From positions 1 through 50,518 of the IMG/VR virus record IMGVR_UViG_3300042402_000227: a stretch of 50,518 nt of DNA, one strand, 5' to 3'. Shown here piece after piece: positions 31,601 to 36,230 of the stretch. The stretch comes from a virus. Positions within the stretch are counted from its first letter, which is position 1; each line of letters opens with the position of its first letter. A model generated the notes under the pieces. That model was given only the letters and a program-made list of their open reading frames with translations, searched no databases and had not been told where the DNA came from. The position numbers and the translations under genes are program-made.

Positions 31601-32322
31601 TCGGGAACAGTAAATGTCACTACCCCTTGGCTTGCGCCGTTATTAGTGACCCCGAACACATCTCTTACATATAGATTTTCTTGAGTGGCGCTATAACCGC
31701 TTAATCCTGGTTCACCTTGTATCCAAAATTGACTATCTTGATCTACTATAAAGTTATATGTACCGCCACGCAATAATACAAGATTAGGATTGTTTGTAGC
31801 CTCTGCACTACCTAAGGCCTTGATGCTGTATGAACTGGCTTCAGGCGTGACTATGAAATCATCAGTGTTATAAACTGTTGATGCTGACACACTTACTGCG
31901 GGAGGTCCTGTTGGAATCCAGTAGTACTGGTTGTAATTAATGATCTTATCAAGATCAGTGAAACTATCCCAACTATAAAACTGGCTAGAAAATAGATTGG
32001 TGTTGTTAGTTGTTATAGAACCTTGCTGTTGTAAAGCGTCTAGTATTCCTGGATAACTTATGAAATCTTTAGCAGTAGTCTCATTTTCTTTGACAAAGAC
32101 TACACCAGGATCTAACTGATAATCGCGTCTGACTTTGTTTGGTTCTGTTACATAATAATCTTTGGCATCTACGCCATAACCAACTTTACTTCCTATGAAA
32201 CCTTGTATCTTTTTAGTGACTGGTGGATTGACCAATTGGTCAAGAGTCGCGCCCAAGAACTGACTATTTGTTTCAGTCTGGAATATCTGCGGTAAAAACT
32301 CAAGTGTTCTTATTCTAGTCAT
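13672..32322 (-). CDS. Giant repeat-built virion structural protein, 6,216 aa
   Basis: One uninterrupted frame of 18.65 kb, about 680 kDa. The start (TRIRTLEFLPQIF, QFLGATLDQLVNPP, QGFIGSKVG) and a later KPYHVVIKEFLFDY region resemble the giant structural proteins of marine T4-like phages. Visible blocks: an N-terminal domain with FYSWDSF..YYWIP (to about 130); SGTG-type modules near 674-807, 2661-2710 and 4644-4690; an FG-GAP-like beta-propeller (about 2510-3115) with FG..V and VVGAP/VIGAP repeats; a GLTRG-containing domain near 3757-3900; at least nine YYV modules from about 3930 to 5950; and a kelch/BNR-like propeller with SxDGxxW repeats near 5150-5340. ATG follows the gp6 stop by one base. 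The position after gp6 suggests a tail or baseplate-attached fibre. No protease or lysozyme motif was seen. Confidence 0.8.
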   Translation of the reverse strand: MTRIRTLEFLPQIFQTETNSQFLGATLDQLVNPPVTKKIQGFIGSKVGYGVDAKDYYVTEPNKVRRDYQLDPGVVFVKENETTAKDFISYPGILDALQQQGSITTNNTNLFSSQFYSWDSFTDLDKIINYNQYYWIPTGPPAVSVSASTVYNTDDFIVTPEASSYSIKALGSAEATNNPNLVLLRGGTYNFIVDQDSQFWIQGEPGLSGYSATQENLYVRDVFGVTNNGASQGVVTFTVPEKDAQDEYNFPGNNTVGLVSTKPYSELIGQPVGDGIDGVTFLNLRTVMFYNTGDPDEVVTIGGIDYKVSDYFFTIRVFGGLLSFITPAGLIPTEQKITVLYGNDYAGLNFYKSAAGVITQVPYISAVLDTLYYQDGTNANRVGTIQLIENNETNTIDVNNDILGKKNYTSKNGVVFTNGLKVEFDGDVIPVSYLQGEYYVEGVGTAIELIPVESLNVPEPFTTQAASPYDILNYDIGPYDEGLNIPTTPDYITIARNSINKNAWSRSNRWFHIDVINATADYNNNPQIATDLALPENKAKRPIIEFYPNLRLFNNGIIGKDNIDFLDNRTENAFDFVEGQQTYYPDVQTYTEYTGTVNSNSASIGLSGILQDQYYQIDSLGNTQKDTWLNLGAELDVDGNFLTGTEYVIYNLGTTTQDDWSIIAGTNNIFSDEIVAGVWYEILIVGSTDWTSAGCFTTPAPGVRFQATGPAGGTGKVKRYTAVGYSPYVVDEIFTCGAPTGDTVGDGEAFKLLFKATGQGYTQNTFVYGYQYTIAEVGNTLWTNIGWIADYPGDAPQVGDTFTANWPIGLGTTLTVYGTGLATQGTGQVLQKTTTTVTIPAADIVSGTFSQGLWINDVKIDAASVLPTGTRILSIQDTSPNFEMTVYWPIPSDSVSSSANVSFIANPRDNADLQLFPGARVVFAKDTNLNVRNKIYVAEFNNTGAASFPVITLTEAVDSPVLIDDQFSVKNGFNFEGLVVYFNGEYYSGTVNDFAEAQQKTTVNQAPRFDLFDENGISYGNNSVYPSTTFDGCKLFNYKLGVGISDSVLGFPISYSSINNVGDISFEISLYTQQFDYVTGGNSITSDVKNGFVYDYSSRTEYTRLTGWQTAVAQSGQYQVFQFDYTANNPPLILNADESIDYTVVVDIPQASVEDTTWPSLQVFNNNNILTLGTDYTVENTATETIITIKLTEDVDTPIEVLILSNETSENAYYTIPINLANNPFNTDPTSVDIGDIRGQYQSIFQNNPDTTGPVFGPNNFRDLGNLVPWGTAIIQNSASLVLPGAFLRDPQYNLSDALLFNSREYIKFKNLLVDTVNQIAADQKFDPAMLLDEAIDIITSVKNQEQPFFWSDMIPSKAPFATNSYNFANQAEVSNFPLSKIYDFTTANYDGVLVYLSRKINGVSVIKQLLRGTEYVVSTDSPSVRVNVFLQANDSIIVKEYNQTYGSYIPNTPSKLGLYPLYTPKVLIDDTYSEPTYFIQGHDGSYNKLYGEYSEVYGMPLDFRDQALLEYETRVYNNIKLSRSLPIDLALTTPGYFRTNTLSYVEYTEIYSKNFLDWVGQNRLDYKTQLYRSTDEYTYNYRESTLKLDNSLVLQGNWRGIYQYVYDTSTPNLTPWAMIGYAIQPDWWVDRYGPAPWTNQNLILWNDLQDGIDYNGGNPVVRPLYARPGLLNIIPVDDQGNLKAPLETLIANYNQLTFKRDWIVGDDAPVEFSYRKSSTYPFDLMRLQSLLKPADFYNLGVDLDNYKYDAEFNQFLVNGRTHLVPNQIQIYGNGTAKTSYINWIVDYTKQLGINATDNITKLLNNLDVRLVHRLAGFSDKALLKFFVEKGTPGSNNSSLMIPDESYQVLLYENQPSFKLVYSGVVVQKTTNGYSVFGNSQNSAYFRTLRPIISGPKDKITVQDLTVQVAIDHYQSEILVPYGTTYYTINDVCQFLIDYGAWLTSRGAIFDDQIQDVVINWNQMAAEFLYWTQIGFTSGSVITLNPSAKKLSIDKENYIVQPLTYNQTNFVLNNNLYPIQNKDLCIERDSTYFSIKPLNEGDAIGYGQFNLSNIEHGIVFQNETLFNDVIYNLVSGLRQSRIFVRGTKSAEWNGTVFASGFIYNQDNIQEWTGDLKYTKGEIVKYKNKYFTALEIIQPNPKFNQNQWKVTDYDEIQKGLLPNSSTRSFESALYYNSDSANLETDADLLSFSLIGFRPREYMASADLTDITQVNVYKNLIKEKGTLNSVKAFKGANLPQGGIDYDVYENWAILQGTFGGTLNDNFIEFKLNESQLTGNPGIIGLTNGNDVPDAQQLVPLYSLYNYGRPITTPYILPTLALDTPNRVYPNAGYVNIDDVKMSAYFYSNLPTAVDKNGIVVPLGNLYVNDFIWIADYQSNWQVLTPTSVGQVLQVRSNLNGTCTVTFKEEHNLSQYDIFAIINFDTAVNGYFVANTIINPRQILITLSLPGSTKILTGQGIGLKFGTQRVEQPGDVNSLPLTDTEFVKNKVWVDTNTDGSWAVYLKSINYLYDNEYYQPSSINFGNAVAYDSDVGYLFADSGEGDVYRYSLDVITNEYTNTETLSGSASFGTAVIHQDNLYVISQPTTSPKVEIYTLNNTTVSDELELYQLISASSESATSGSTNFGSSLALSGDLNWLYISDYNETTPVARNKVHVYRRRNVETNAGSFVSGATYQITSLGSNPQFTSIGAVSNEVGIYFRATGVGSGTGSATQCDYQYMTTINGPSTVVDKFGHSISTNHYGTTLVVGAPNVDEGALANYGNSYIYDRLVQNIEINQAYDEDTPATFTLIWSPNPLLPLTVTKNGILVDTSLYSVSGTTFTYSGEFDYGDILTIGGNEFVLVQTLTNEQTPRIGVQFGYSLDANNFGTEILVGAPFYLSATNAEGAVFRYTCGGARFGTVIGVEEVDVTATRQILINGFLVTIPAGNATVAATAINTANVPNIIASAQENRLVITLANQNLANINQELLVSTNNPVTLTELGLKLYTQTQIISCPHPVGASQFGTTVKFNEFNSVAVSAPVGDRYTLTTFDFVDDNINDNDTIFDNNSTQFTDVFDNAGAVYIFDYLGNYNESLNNIGSYTYGQSVNAKNLVYGAQPTYGYALDWNEDRIVIGAPGFRPTVIDGQVVTYINNVGEQNWTVFRQTSPVVDIDRVENLQIFDAETNNTLINLDYIDPLQGKILGAVRQNIDYISNIDPAGYNNTNAVAPNLVWGADQVGKIWFDTTNIRFLNYHQNDNEYNARYWGQLFPGSDVAVCTWVASTVPPTAYQGPGIPKDISRFTVQTALNSNNTVVPVYYFWARNTGVIASNKNLADINIANYISNPQGSGISYLATLSTNIFAIYNCKPFINANSSVLHVGFTTGQENNPAHQQFDLIRSNFADDFLPGVPGSFGITQPESLYDRFLDSFSGVDESGNSVPDPFLPKAVQSGVLARPRQTFFYDRFAALKNYLQYANSIMEQYPIAEIRSFDFLFESGTYYDTADYWEYVNWWAVGFDNNTRSVLQVPVYADLSTLNVAAGTIVTVSKNGLGLSETYIYDGDNVWTRIGLENGTIRFKSELYDYDAGGFGFGGTFYDTDSYDVFPSQPTRWIIRSLNEQIYTDELLIHRNKSLILMFEYIQEETIENQNYLPWLNKTSLVDVSHKIRELKPLQNFISDNQEFLSGYVNETKPYHVVIKEFLFDYTGGDVYPGTITDFDVPAEYDTNIDKFVSPQLVYNNADTEYEFLPDSPIWKTEKYKEWFNNYGLSLTGQPDYLMGELLSYVTLVSNSIIVDNAQGYPINGTIKINDELISYASVNRATGELSGLTRGINQTTVAVHLPGTNVYMDLPPVIVLDGGKNYANPPRALAIIDTSIYPEPRVQAQLEVTMSLDKVSTINIINPGEGYAVTPDIVIEEAATYTFASGNVNIETNTITLDAPTFVTGDMVRYVEGTTNIGNLADNEYYYINVLDSSPVTIIALYDSYLDAIEDKNRVEYSSQGSGTQSFKVGARALAVTSSSPVRENNITIKFDRTSYDTQITDWAPNSFYASEFVGYYQDSSGSSMLMSSTQPDINNILSSAGGTVFPIISVSNNPTTITTSDSAGVVWSGFERRVASTGPLGIELAVEPSISNPSGSTLGMTVNMPVKFSSASGGLSANTVYYVSSITSLTRFFVSATPDGAPLVLGPSGPADMKCYTAKVTNAARITTAYPGIRTVTGTNSSNNTVIVPLNPIGTGGATGLYLNAPVVFTGDVFGGIEENKIYYVVSVLSAESFTISENTDSTYIRVTATDAFGNIGVETTNGLEVGDAIVFDTMYVDNIAVTSFGGISPKTIYYVKEIGVNNTITISTTPGGAVFTTTTQTAGSGNYCFITSQSQVVDLSAASGSMIVNISLPVSPGQVNGQKFTFYPSSNNYADITGSKLIYGNLATKTIEQTLVDNTVAITGNTSQLYNGFSFTVSDNIGELETNNTYYAYDVGKIPFVCTLSTDSIVTFDATFNGNVMSVSNISGGNLYPGSVFTGTEIEDNTYILSGPGGNGDYIINKPYLPSTLGTDLAADNGIVTLSSDYNTDNIYVGMPFTFTGGLVFGGLELDTDYYVRHIINGSTFTISEQKNQGALNLVTGAGSLTAKGSASFKVYQNMGDLVFNKDYQIKQVGTGNWDDVGSTLVNAGSFVIGNTYIINSLGNTDFTAIGAEANEIDVIFVATGIGSGTGDAYVANFTCNNVAQTGTGQATVILNDESGNVTMTQEIIADPIFDIGYVLGGYNVLIGSGGLGFTQNNTITILGNDLGGTSPTNDLTLTVSRINPIVPGAYSWSLPVTSDGAITKLITEGTPIGETAEYYLKVINANTLEVYNDPLFQVPVSGDDFTYNGYTLTTSSSTTSGNAIVVTSTAGFSVNDPVVFTGTTLPTEIEMGVVYYVKTVDTPLLNTITITTNPGGAPLTIISGQLTNMTVARAGSFMTLPEPFYFDPSIVRYNNRVYICVVSNNDPTFVFGKWEELNAGDRRLNALDRAEGWYAPSINMPGRDLTQLFTGLVYPNTTYKGNEFNPDEQYPLDTQLINQSFNATNVNIPAITFDGTNYVAPANLPNYSGVIADIEIQNDWSLFKLADETLSITDIVKQDNNYVMTSSNSAIPLFTSDDQMTWRTDSFYIPFGTSANLIDFFKIKMISANQAFKAVTYHNGLWIAVNPNIVTSTDLVNWQARLPAVVSTNSLNDVSYVTASGFNGFITVGSTATGGIIYRSLDGLNWNQVSGTFNRAYNAVTSAFGRIYAVGNQIISYSTNGTTWTDITETGIVYNDVYFANGVLVLAGNNGVVKRSSDGLNFTTVTTGVTENLNSVIYVQEKNEYTIVGDNNTVLQTGDIASTPVYWSNTNVFQERQSEYVVQGDPFMFGYGPEEMVPGIVSDQLVMTVNTRPGTNWPASEYAHVGYKVVSLELDLETSNEYDFSSATQTPAQINVFLLIDGLSVTLYENNDYTVNWYNKTVTLINPLTSGQQLRIDVYEIGNGDQLVKSNTDNDPIEINTTTGFDEISLDCNYTNLDYNGGGIVQVDTDGVFYTEPAVFYNGQKLVPGLANYVIATSAVNNSVTVFSTVGLASDQRVTFSDTIFGDITPLTSYYIDQVLSPTTFTIKDQFGNPVTLTGATGTAVFVTQDYAAMPADNQINAKIVFADHYDPETDYISYSFFGETQPVQYGYAVPQTQQFLGNGTVGPYTLVNNLEGDNPQNAIVEVNGERRSPTEYNVNYTTSTLVFNSLAPSISDTIAVTTYNDTERQYLFTNEYTGQQVSPISYVNNVVIPATVTTSIPHNLSDNDVVRIEGVQGSVQLNGQMFTINVLGPNEFALYEYIADVPYTASVPLTDVNTYVSGGYVSLHQSYVLYNKTATASDSEFITVGKVTGLVEGTPVYFTEDGIDLGKPTNIPQIIAGQKYYIKQVVEIDSLDDKFSISETRNGVTKTLSVQSGLNIKVTQWEQTNVDRLWVTVNGKRVASSNLKLHDANEVCILTEVLPGDDVIITSMMPSSTPDQQTYLQIVNVAGQADVYRANTETRTWLREAVGEYSTSIKVGDASKLTNTVTQESVTPAQEYGYHKVPLIANRLDLIQVTVYNDTKGQYIDQDYLILSSSGQGAFVSIQAGIWIETGDNLTITSLEGKLLYVNGEYMQILNVDEEANIISVQRGVLGSIISPNIPIYTTVFGLLEYNKMTESNYISVWNPIPGIYNETQGDPLQIADTAGARFLKVDVT
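14500..20540 (-). repeat. Tandem-dispersed protein modules with YYV core in the giant gene
   Basis: At least nine copies of a module of about 50-60 residues follow the pattern PV.FTG..FGG(I/L)E.NT.YYV..I...TFTIS....G. Clear copies encode VFGGIEENKIYYV, VFGGLELDTDYYV, SGGLSANTVYYV, IGELETNNTYYAY and IFGDITPLTSYYI. Spacing is irregular, with other domains between copies, so this looks like old duplication and not a recent DNA repeat. Confidence 0.7.
22980..24770 (-). repeat. FG-GAP-like beta-propeller repeats in the giant gene
   Basis: Five or more repeats of the form FG.S(V/L)......LVVGAP are visible: INFGNAVAYDSD, ASFGTAVIHQDN, TNFGSSLALSGD, DKFGHSISTN..TTLVVGAP, VQFGYSLDANNFGTEILVGAP and YGYALDWNEDRIVIGAPG. 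FG-GAP repeats fold as beta-propellers and often bind ligands or surfaces. Boundaries are approximate. Confidence 0.65.
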
Positions 32323-32323
32323 T

Positions 32324-35300
32324 TTATGCTACTTGCAATTGGTCTGGTGTTAAAGCTGCGATAACTCTAATGTCATTCGCTGTTGCCGCGTTTACAAAAA
32401 TCTCAAATGGTTTACATTTGATCTCATATAATGTGCCGAATGGTTCTGTTGGATCGTTAGGTACTAATACAGCACTACTGATGATATCACCTAATTGATT
32501 GTGTAGATAGGCGCTGAGTTCACTAAAGAAGAATGTATCGCCGAAATTCCAATTATTGATATCAAAATAATTATTCATGGCTGTCAATACCGCACTCTTA
32601 ATGTCACTGTCACTGGCAGTAGTATCGCTGGTCTTGATGACTTTGATAGTACCACGCAATGCGCTTTGTGCTTTAGGACCAAATAATGGTTTAAACACTA
32701 CACTATTTAATACCACAGAATCACTCAACATTTTGTAATCTTGCAATTGTCCATACTCTGCATTCAACTCATTGATAGTTGGTCTGCTTGGCATAGGCAC
32801 AGTGTTTGCAGTGTCTTGAATATAATTTTGATATGCGGTATAATATGCCTGTGTCACTACATACAAATCGATTATGTTTGTAGTCGATGGATCTATTCGT
32901 GTAGTGTTGTTACTATTATGTCTATATAGGTAACTCAAGCCTTGTCTACCTGGCTTGACCGAATAATTAGTCTGTTCTACAAGAGTGTAACTTGTTTGTG
33001 TTACTGTAGCATCTTGAACTGACTTATAGAATTTATTATCTGTCGTAGCATAGTACAATTGTCCGACAGGATAATCATACTTGATCACTTCGATTTGACT
33101 CTTGATGGCATATGAATATATGATATCGGTGCTAGGAACTATCTGCTCTCTAGTTAGATTTACTGCATCTTGTATAGTTTCAAAGAACACATATTTACCA
33201 GTATTTGCTGATCCCGGAACTACTCCTGTTATCTCAGTAAAGAAATCAGGATTCACAACAAGCAAATTATTGTTTACATCTGTGCTTGCTACTTCAACTT
33301 CAAAATCATTTACATAACCGTCACTTTGTGTTGTTTGACCAATGATGTTTACTGGTATGTCATTGCCCAATGCAGTAGCACTATTTGGTTGAGTGTTTAT
33401 ACCCAATACATTAATGAAGTCTTGTAAAATCTTACCAGAGAATGGATCGTATACAAGTTCGTTCAATGCATATGTAAAGCGTGTCTCATCTACGCTACCA
33501 AAATAATAACGCAATGAACGGAACTGTACCACATATGTATTGTCTGCTATATTATTAAAATATACGAACCAGTCACTATCTTGCCCCAACTCGATAGACC
33601 AGCGACCATTGTCGATTCTGCTATTGTTATATACCAAACTAAAATCTTGTTGTAACTCTATTCTTAATATGGCTTCTTGTATGATGCTAACAGGTAAACT
33701 GTTATCCCAAGCAGGTATCACGCTATTGAGTACTGAACCGTCAGGCACATAACCATTTAGTGTCACAGGACCTACTCCATTACTGAAGTTACCTTGACCA
33801 GTATTGCTACCATCACCTGATACATTTAATACAGTAGTCCATATATAAGATTTATTTGTGGCGCTTGCTGTAGTAGTCAATCTATTATTCTGATCGAAAC
33901 TATAACCTATAGGTGCTACAAATTTACACAAAGCACCCTTAGAGATATACTTTCTGTTGCTATCTGTATTTGCGCCTAGCATAACAGGAGTTTCGATAGT
34001 ATTATCTAAAATATAGAAATAACCATTGACGCTATTTCCATTTACATTACTAGTATTGAAATAAGTGACATTAGTTCCTGATGGGAAACTATAGCGTTTA
34101 TACCAAGTCTGTGAAGAATCTGCGGTAGCGTTTATATAATATTGTATAGTTCTGTTGTCAGATAATATAGCAGCCAGAGTTTCTGTAAAGAATGATATGA
34201 CGCTACTTGAGTTTAAAACATTTAAGTTTACTGACCCAGGAGTATCATCTTCCCATAATCCACCGTCATTGCCTAGATTATTGATGCTACTATATTTGCC
34301 AGTTGGATCTAATAGATCAAGGTTCTTGCTGACACCTATACTTGAGCGATTTACTGCTTTTGATTTGATGATTGATGAATATAATGTGAATGGGAAGTTA
34401 TTATAATCTTCACCATTTACCATTCTATTCTGTGTATAATATCTTGTAGGTGCTCTTTGCTTTATGCTAGCGATACTTTCACGCGCCTGACCATTACTTA
34501 CAGGCTGTGTCAAAGATAGACCTAAAGTCAAAGTCTCTGATCTACCTGTGCGGCTGATGTAAGTGAACGCCACGCTTATACCTTGCATCTCATTGATGTC
34601 AATAGTATATGTCAAGCCATTACTTGCACGAACATATGCTCTGAAAGTACCTACTGGGATATTGCTGAATACGCCATCTCCAAACACATATGTTACTTGA
34701 TCGTTGAATCGTGAGTTGACGCTAAAAATATTCTTTTTGCTTGTCTCAGTTTGTAGATATGCGTCGGCATAAACATTATCGACCTTTTCCCAAACTAATC
34801 TACTGTTGTTATTGAGATTCAATTGATATAACCAAGTATCTGTATTATTGATACCTTCGATATCAATATTCACAGCCTGGTTGCTAATCTGCTGTTCTAA
34901 TACAAAATCATAATTATTCAATATACCTTGCTTGAAGTATACGAAATATCCTGTGTTACTACTAGCAAAACCCAACTTATCATTCTTATATAAGAAATTA
35001 AATTTACCTGTTGGTGCAGGTGGAATCTCATATAGATAGTCCTCATCAACACTAGTCACGCTGACAAGTTCAAAATTCATAGTCGTGCCATCTACTGTGC
35101 TAGTGAATGGTACGATAGGTAAACTTCCGTCCGGTATCTGCATACTATATTCAGCAGTAGTGACTCCTAATATATCAGAAACATTGCTAGGGCGACCTAT
35201 TCTCTGAGAACTGATTAATGTAGCATTTAAAATAGTGTTGAACTGTTCGAACCAGTTAGCATTAGCAGGGTCATTCCATAATATAGGAACATTGCTTAGA

Positions 35301-35707
35301 TTGACCCCATTGAAATCTGTGATATCCTGACTAGTCTGTATGCTAGTGATCTTCAGTGTGCCCTCAGCACATATATTTCTTTTAGGTGTATAACTGACAA
35401 GATTGGCTAACTTGATCACGCTATCACGGCGTTCGGCAGTGTCTATAAAGTTTTCACGCGCATTCAAGTCATTTCTAAAAGCAAGACCTTGACCCATGAA
35501 CGCCATGACATCAAGCAATGCGATGAATTCTGACGATTCGATGTAGTCGTTATAAGTTTCGGGATAGTAGACACGCAGGTAGTCGATGAAACTCTTGCGT
35601 AGTGTCTCGTAGTCGTAACTTCGGAAGTCTACTTCACGGAATGTTTGGTAGATTGCTTTCCAATCGTTGACCCCGAATAATGCTGCCTGTCTTGAACTTT
35701 TAGCCAT
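32324..35707 (-). CDS. gp6: Baseplate wedge protein gp6
   Basis: A 1,127-aa baseplate wedge protein. The N-terminus is highly characteristic of gp6 in marine T4-like phages: FREVDFRSYDYETLRKSF, EFIALLDVMAFMGQ, then NARENFIDTAERRDSVIKLA and YTPKRN. In T4, gp6 dimers form the iris-shaped ring of the wedge. The 1,127 residues exceed the 660 of T4 gp6, with extra strand-rich sequence in the middle and C-terminal half; the region near QRAPTRYYTQNRMVNGEDY is also typical. It is headed by a GATAAATA promoter and GAGAG before the ATG at 35707. Confidence 0.9.
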   Translation of the reverse strand: MAKSSRQAALFGVNDWKAIYQTFREVDFRSYDYETLRKSFIDYLRVYYPETYNDYIESSEFIALLDVMAFMGQGLAFRNDLNARENFIDTAERRDSVIKLANLVSYTPKRNICAEGTLKITSIQTSQDITDFNGVNLSNVPILWNDPANANWFEQFNTILNATLISSQRIGRPSNVSDILGVTTAEYSMQIPDGSLPIVPFTSTVDGTTMNFELVSVTSVDEDYLYEIPPAPTGKFNFLYKNDKLGFASSNTGYFVYFKQGILNNYDFVLEQQISNQAVNIDIEGINNTDTWLYQLNLNNNSRLVWEKVDNVYADAYLQTETSKKNIFSVNSRFNDQVTYVFGDGVFSNIPVGTFRAYVRASNGLTYTIDINEMQGISVAFTYISRTGRSETLTLGLSLTQPVSNGQARESIASIKQRAPTRYYTQNRMVNGEDYNNFPFTLYSSIIKSKAVNRSSIGVSKNLDLLDPTGKYSSINNLGNDGGLWEDDTPGSVNLNVLNSSSVISFFTETLAAILSDNRTIQYYINATADSSQTWYKRYSFPSGTNVTYFNTSNVNGNSVNGYFYILDNTIETPVMLGANTDSNRKYISKGALCKFVAPIGYSFDQNNRLTTTASATNKSYIWTTVLNVSGDGSNTGQGNFSNGVGPVTLNGYVPDGSVLNSVIPAWDNSLPVSIIQEAILRIELQQDFSLVYNNSRIDNGRWSIELGQDSDWFVYFNNIADNTYVVQFRSLRYYFGSVDETRFTYALNELVYDPFSGKILQDFINVLGINTQPNSATALGNDIPVNIIGQTTQSDGYVNDFEVEVASTDVNNNLLVVNPDFFTEITGVVPGSANTGKYVFFETIQDAVNLTREQIVPSTDIIYSYAIKSQIEVIKYDYPVGQLYYATTDNKFYKSVQDATVTQTSYTLVEQTNYSVKPGRQGLSYLYRHNSNNTTRIDPSTTNIIDLYVVTQAYYTAYQNYIQDTANTVPMPSRPTINELNAEYGQLQDYKMLSDSVVLNSVVFKPLFGPKAQSALRGTIKVIKTSDTTASDSDIKSAVLTAMNNYFDINNWNFGDTFFFSELSAYLHNQLGDIISSAVLVPNDPTEPFGTLYEIKCKPFEIFVNAATANDIRVIAALTPDQLQVA

Positions 35708-35726
35708 AATTACTCTCTGATTTGAT

Positions 35727-35734
35727 TATTTATC
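35727..35734 (-). promoter_or_regulatory. Late promoter GATAAATA for gp6
   Basis: Minus-strand GATAAATA in the 53-nt gap between gp25 and gp6. Predicted transcription start is near 35721, leaving about 14 nt of leader with GAGAG before the ATG at 35707. The same gap holds a short AAAAC/GTTTT inverted repeat with a CACG loop just after the gp25 stop, too weak to call a terminator. Confidence 0.65.
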
Positions 35735-35760
35735 AAATCCTAAAACCGTGGTTTTTAAGA

Positions 35761-36210
35761 TTATTGGAGGGCGGCGGTATTAGTCGTGCTATCGAGGAAC
35801 ACGCTTAAAAGTGAGGCTTCATTGAAAGGCTGTACGGCCAATTCTACTTCAAGCAATATACCATTCTCTTGCGGATAGGCTCTGACATAGTTTAACACTA
35901 TTCTAGGGTCTTGGCTAGCGATTCTTGCTATCTCATTTTCGAGGCTAAATTGAACATCAGGAGTGTTAGGTTCGAATACAAAGTTCCACAATGTGGTGCC
36001 ATAATCAGGTTGGCCTACTTTTTCGCCTTGTCTGATGTTCAAACTATTCACAAAATCTTGAACTACTAGATTTTCGTCTGTCAATTTAAACTTTTTACCG
36101 GGATATACAGGATTGACCAAAGATCCTACACCGCCGTCAATGCCCGGAAATGCATTTGTTGTTTTTGGTTTGCAAGCGTTAAGTGTAGTGAATCCGTTAT
36201 ATTGTGCCAT
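35761..36210 (-). CDS. gp25: Baseplate wedge protein gp25 (GPW/gp25 family)
   Basis: A 149-aa protein of the lysozyme-like gp25 family, which joins the wedge to the sheath and is conserved in contractile injection machines. The region VQDFVNSLNIRQGEKVGQ followed by PDYGTTLWNFVFEP (about 50-80) is the family core, and RIVLNYVRAYPQENGILLEV follows as expected. Its length is near the 132 residues of T4 gp25. There is no Shine-Dalgarno sequence before the ATG at 36210, and a perfect TATAAATA sits just upstream, so the message may be leaderless. Confidence 0.92.
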   Translation of the reverse strand: MAQYNGFTTLNACKPKTTNAFPGIDGGVGSLVNPVYPGKKFKLTDENLVVQDFVNSLNIRQGEKVGQPDYGTTLWNFVFEPNTPDVQFSLENEIARIASQDPRIVLNYVRAYPQENGILLEVELAVQPFNEASLLSVFLDSTTNTAALQ

Positions 36211-36215
36211 AATTA

Positions 36216-36223
36216 TATTTATA
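36216..36223 (-). promoter_or_regulatory. Late promoter TATAAATA at the gp25 start
   Basis: Perfect TATAAATA on the minus strand ending 5 bases before the gp25 ATG. With T4 geometry (+1 six bases after the motif) transcription would start on the A of that ATG. It lies in the 20-nt gap after the gp5-like gene. Confidence 0.6.
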
Positions 36224-36230
36224 GTTTAAA

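Noticed and set aside
35739-35758. AAAAC/GTTTT inverted repeat between gp25 and gp6 as a terminator
   Set aside because: The stem is short and AT-rich, with no following T run long enough; it may be chance.
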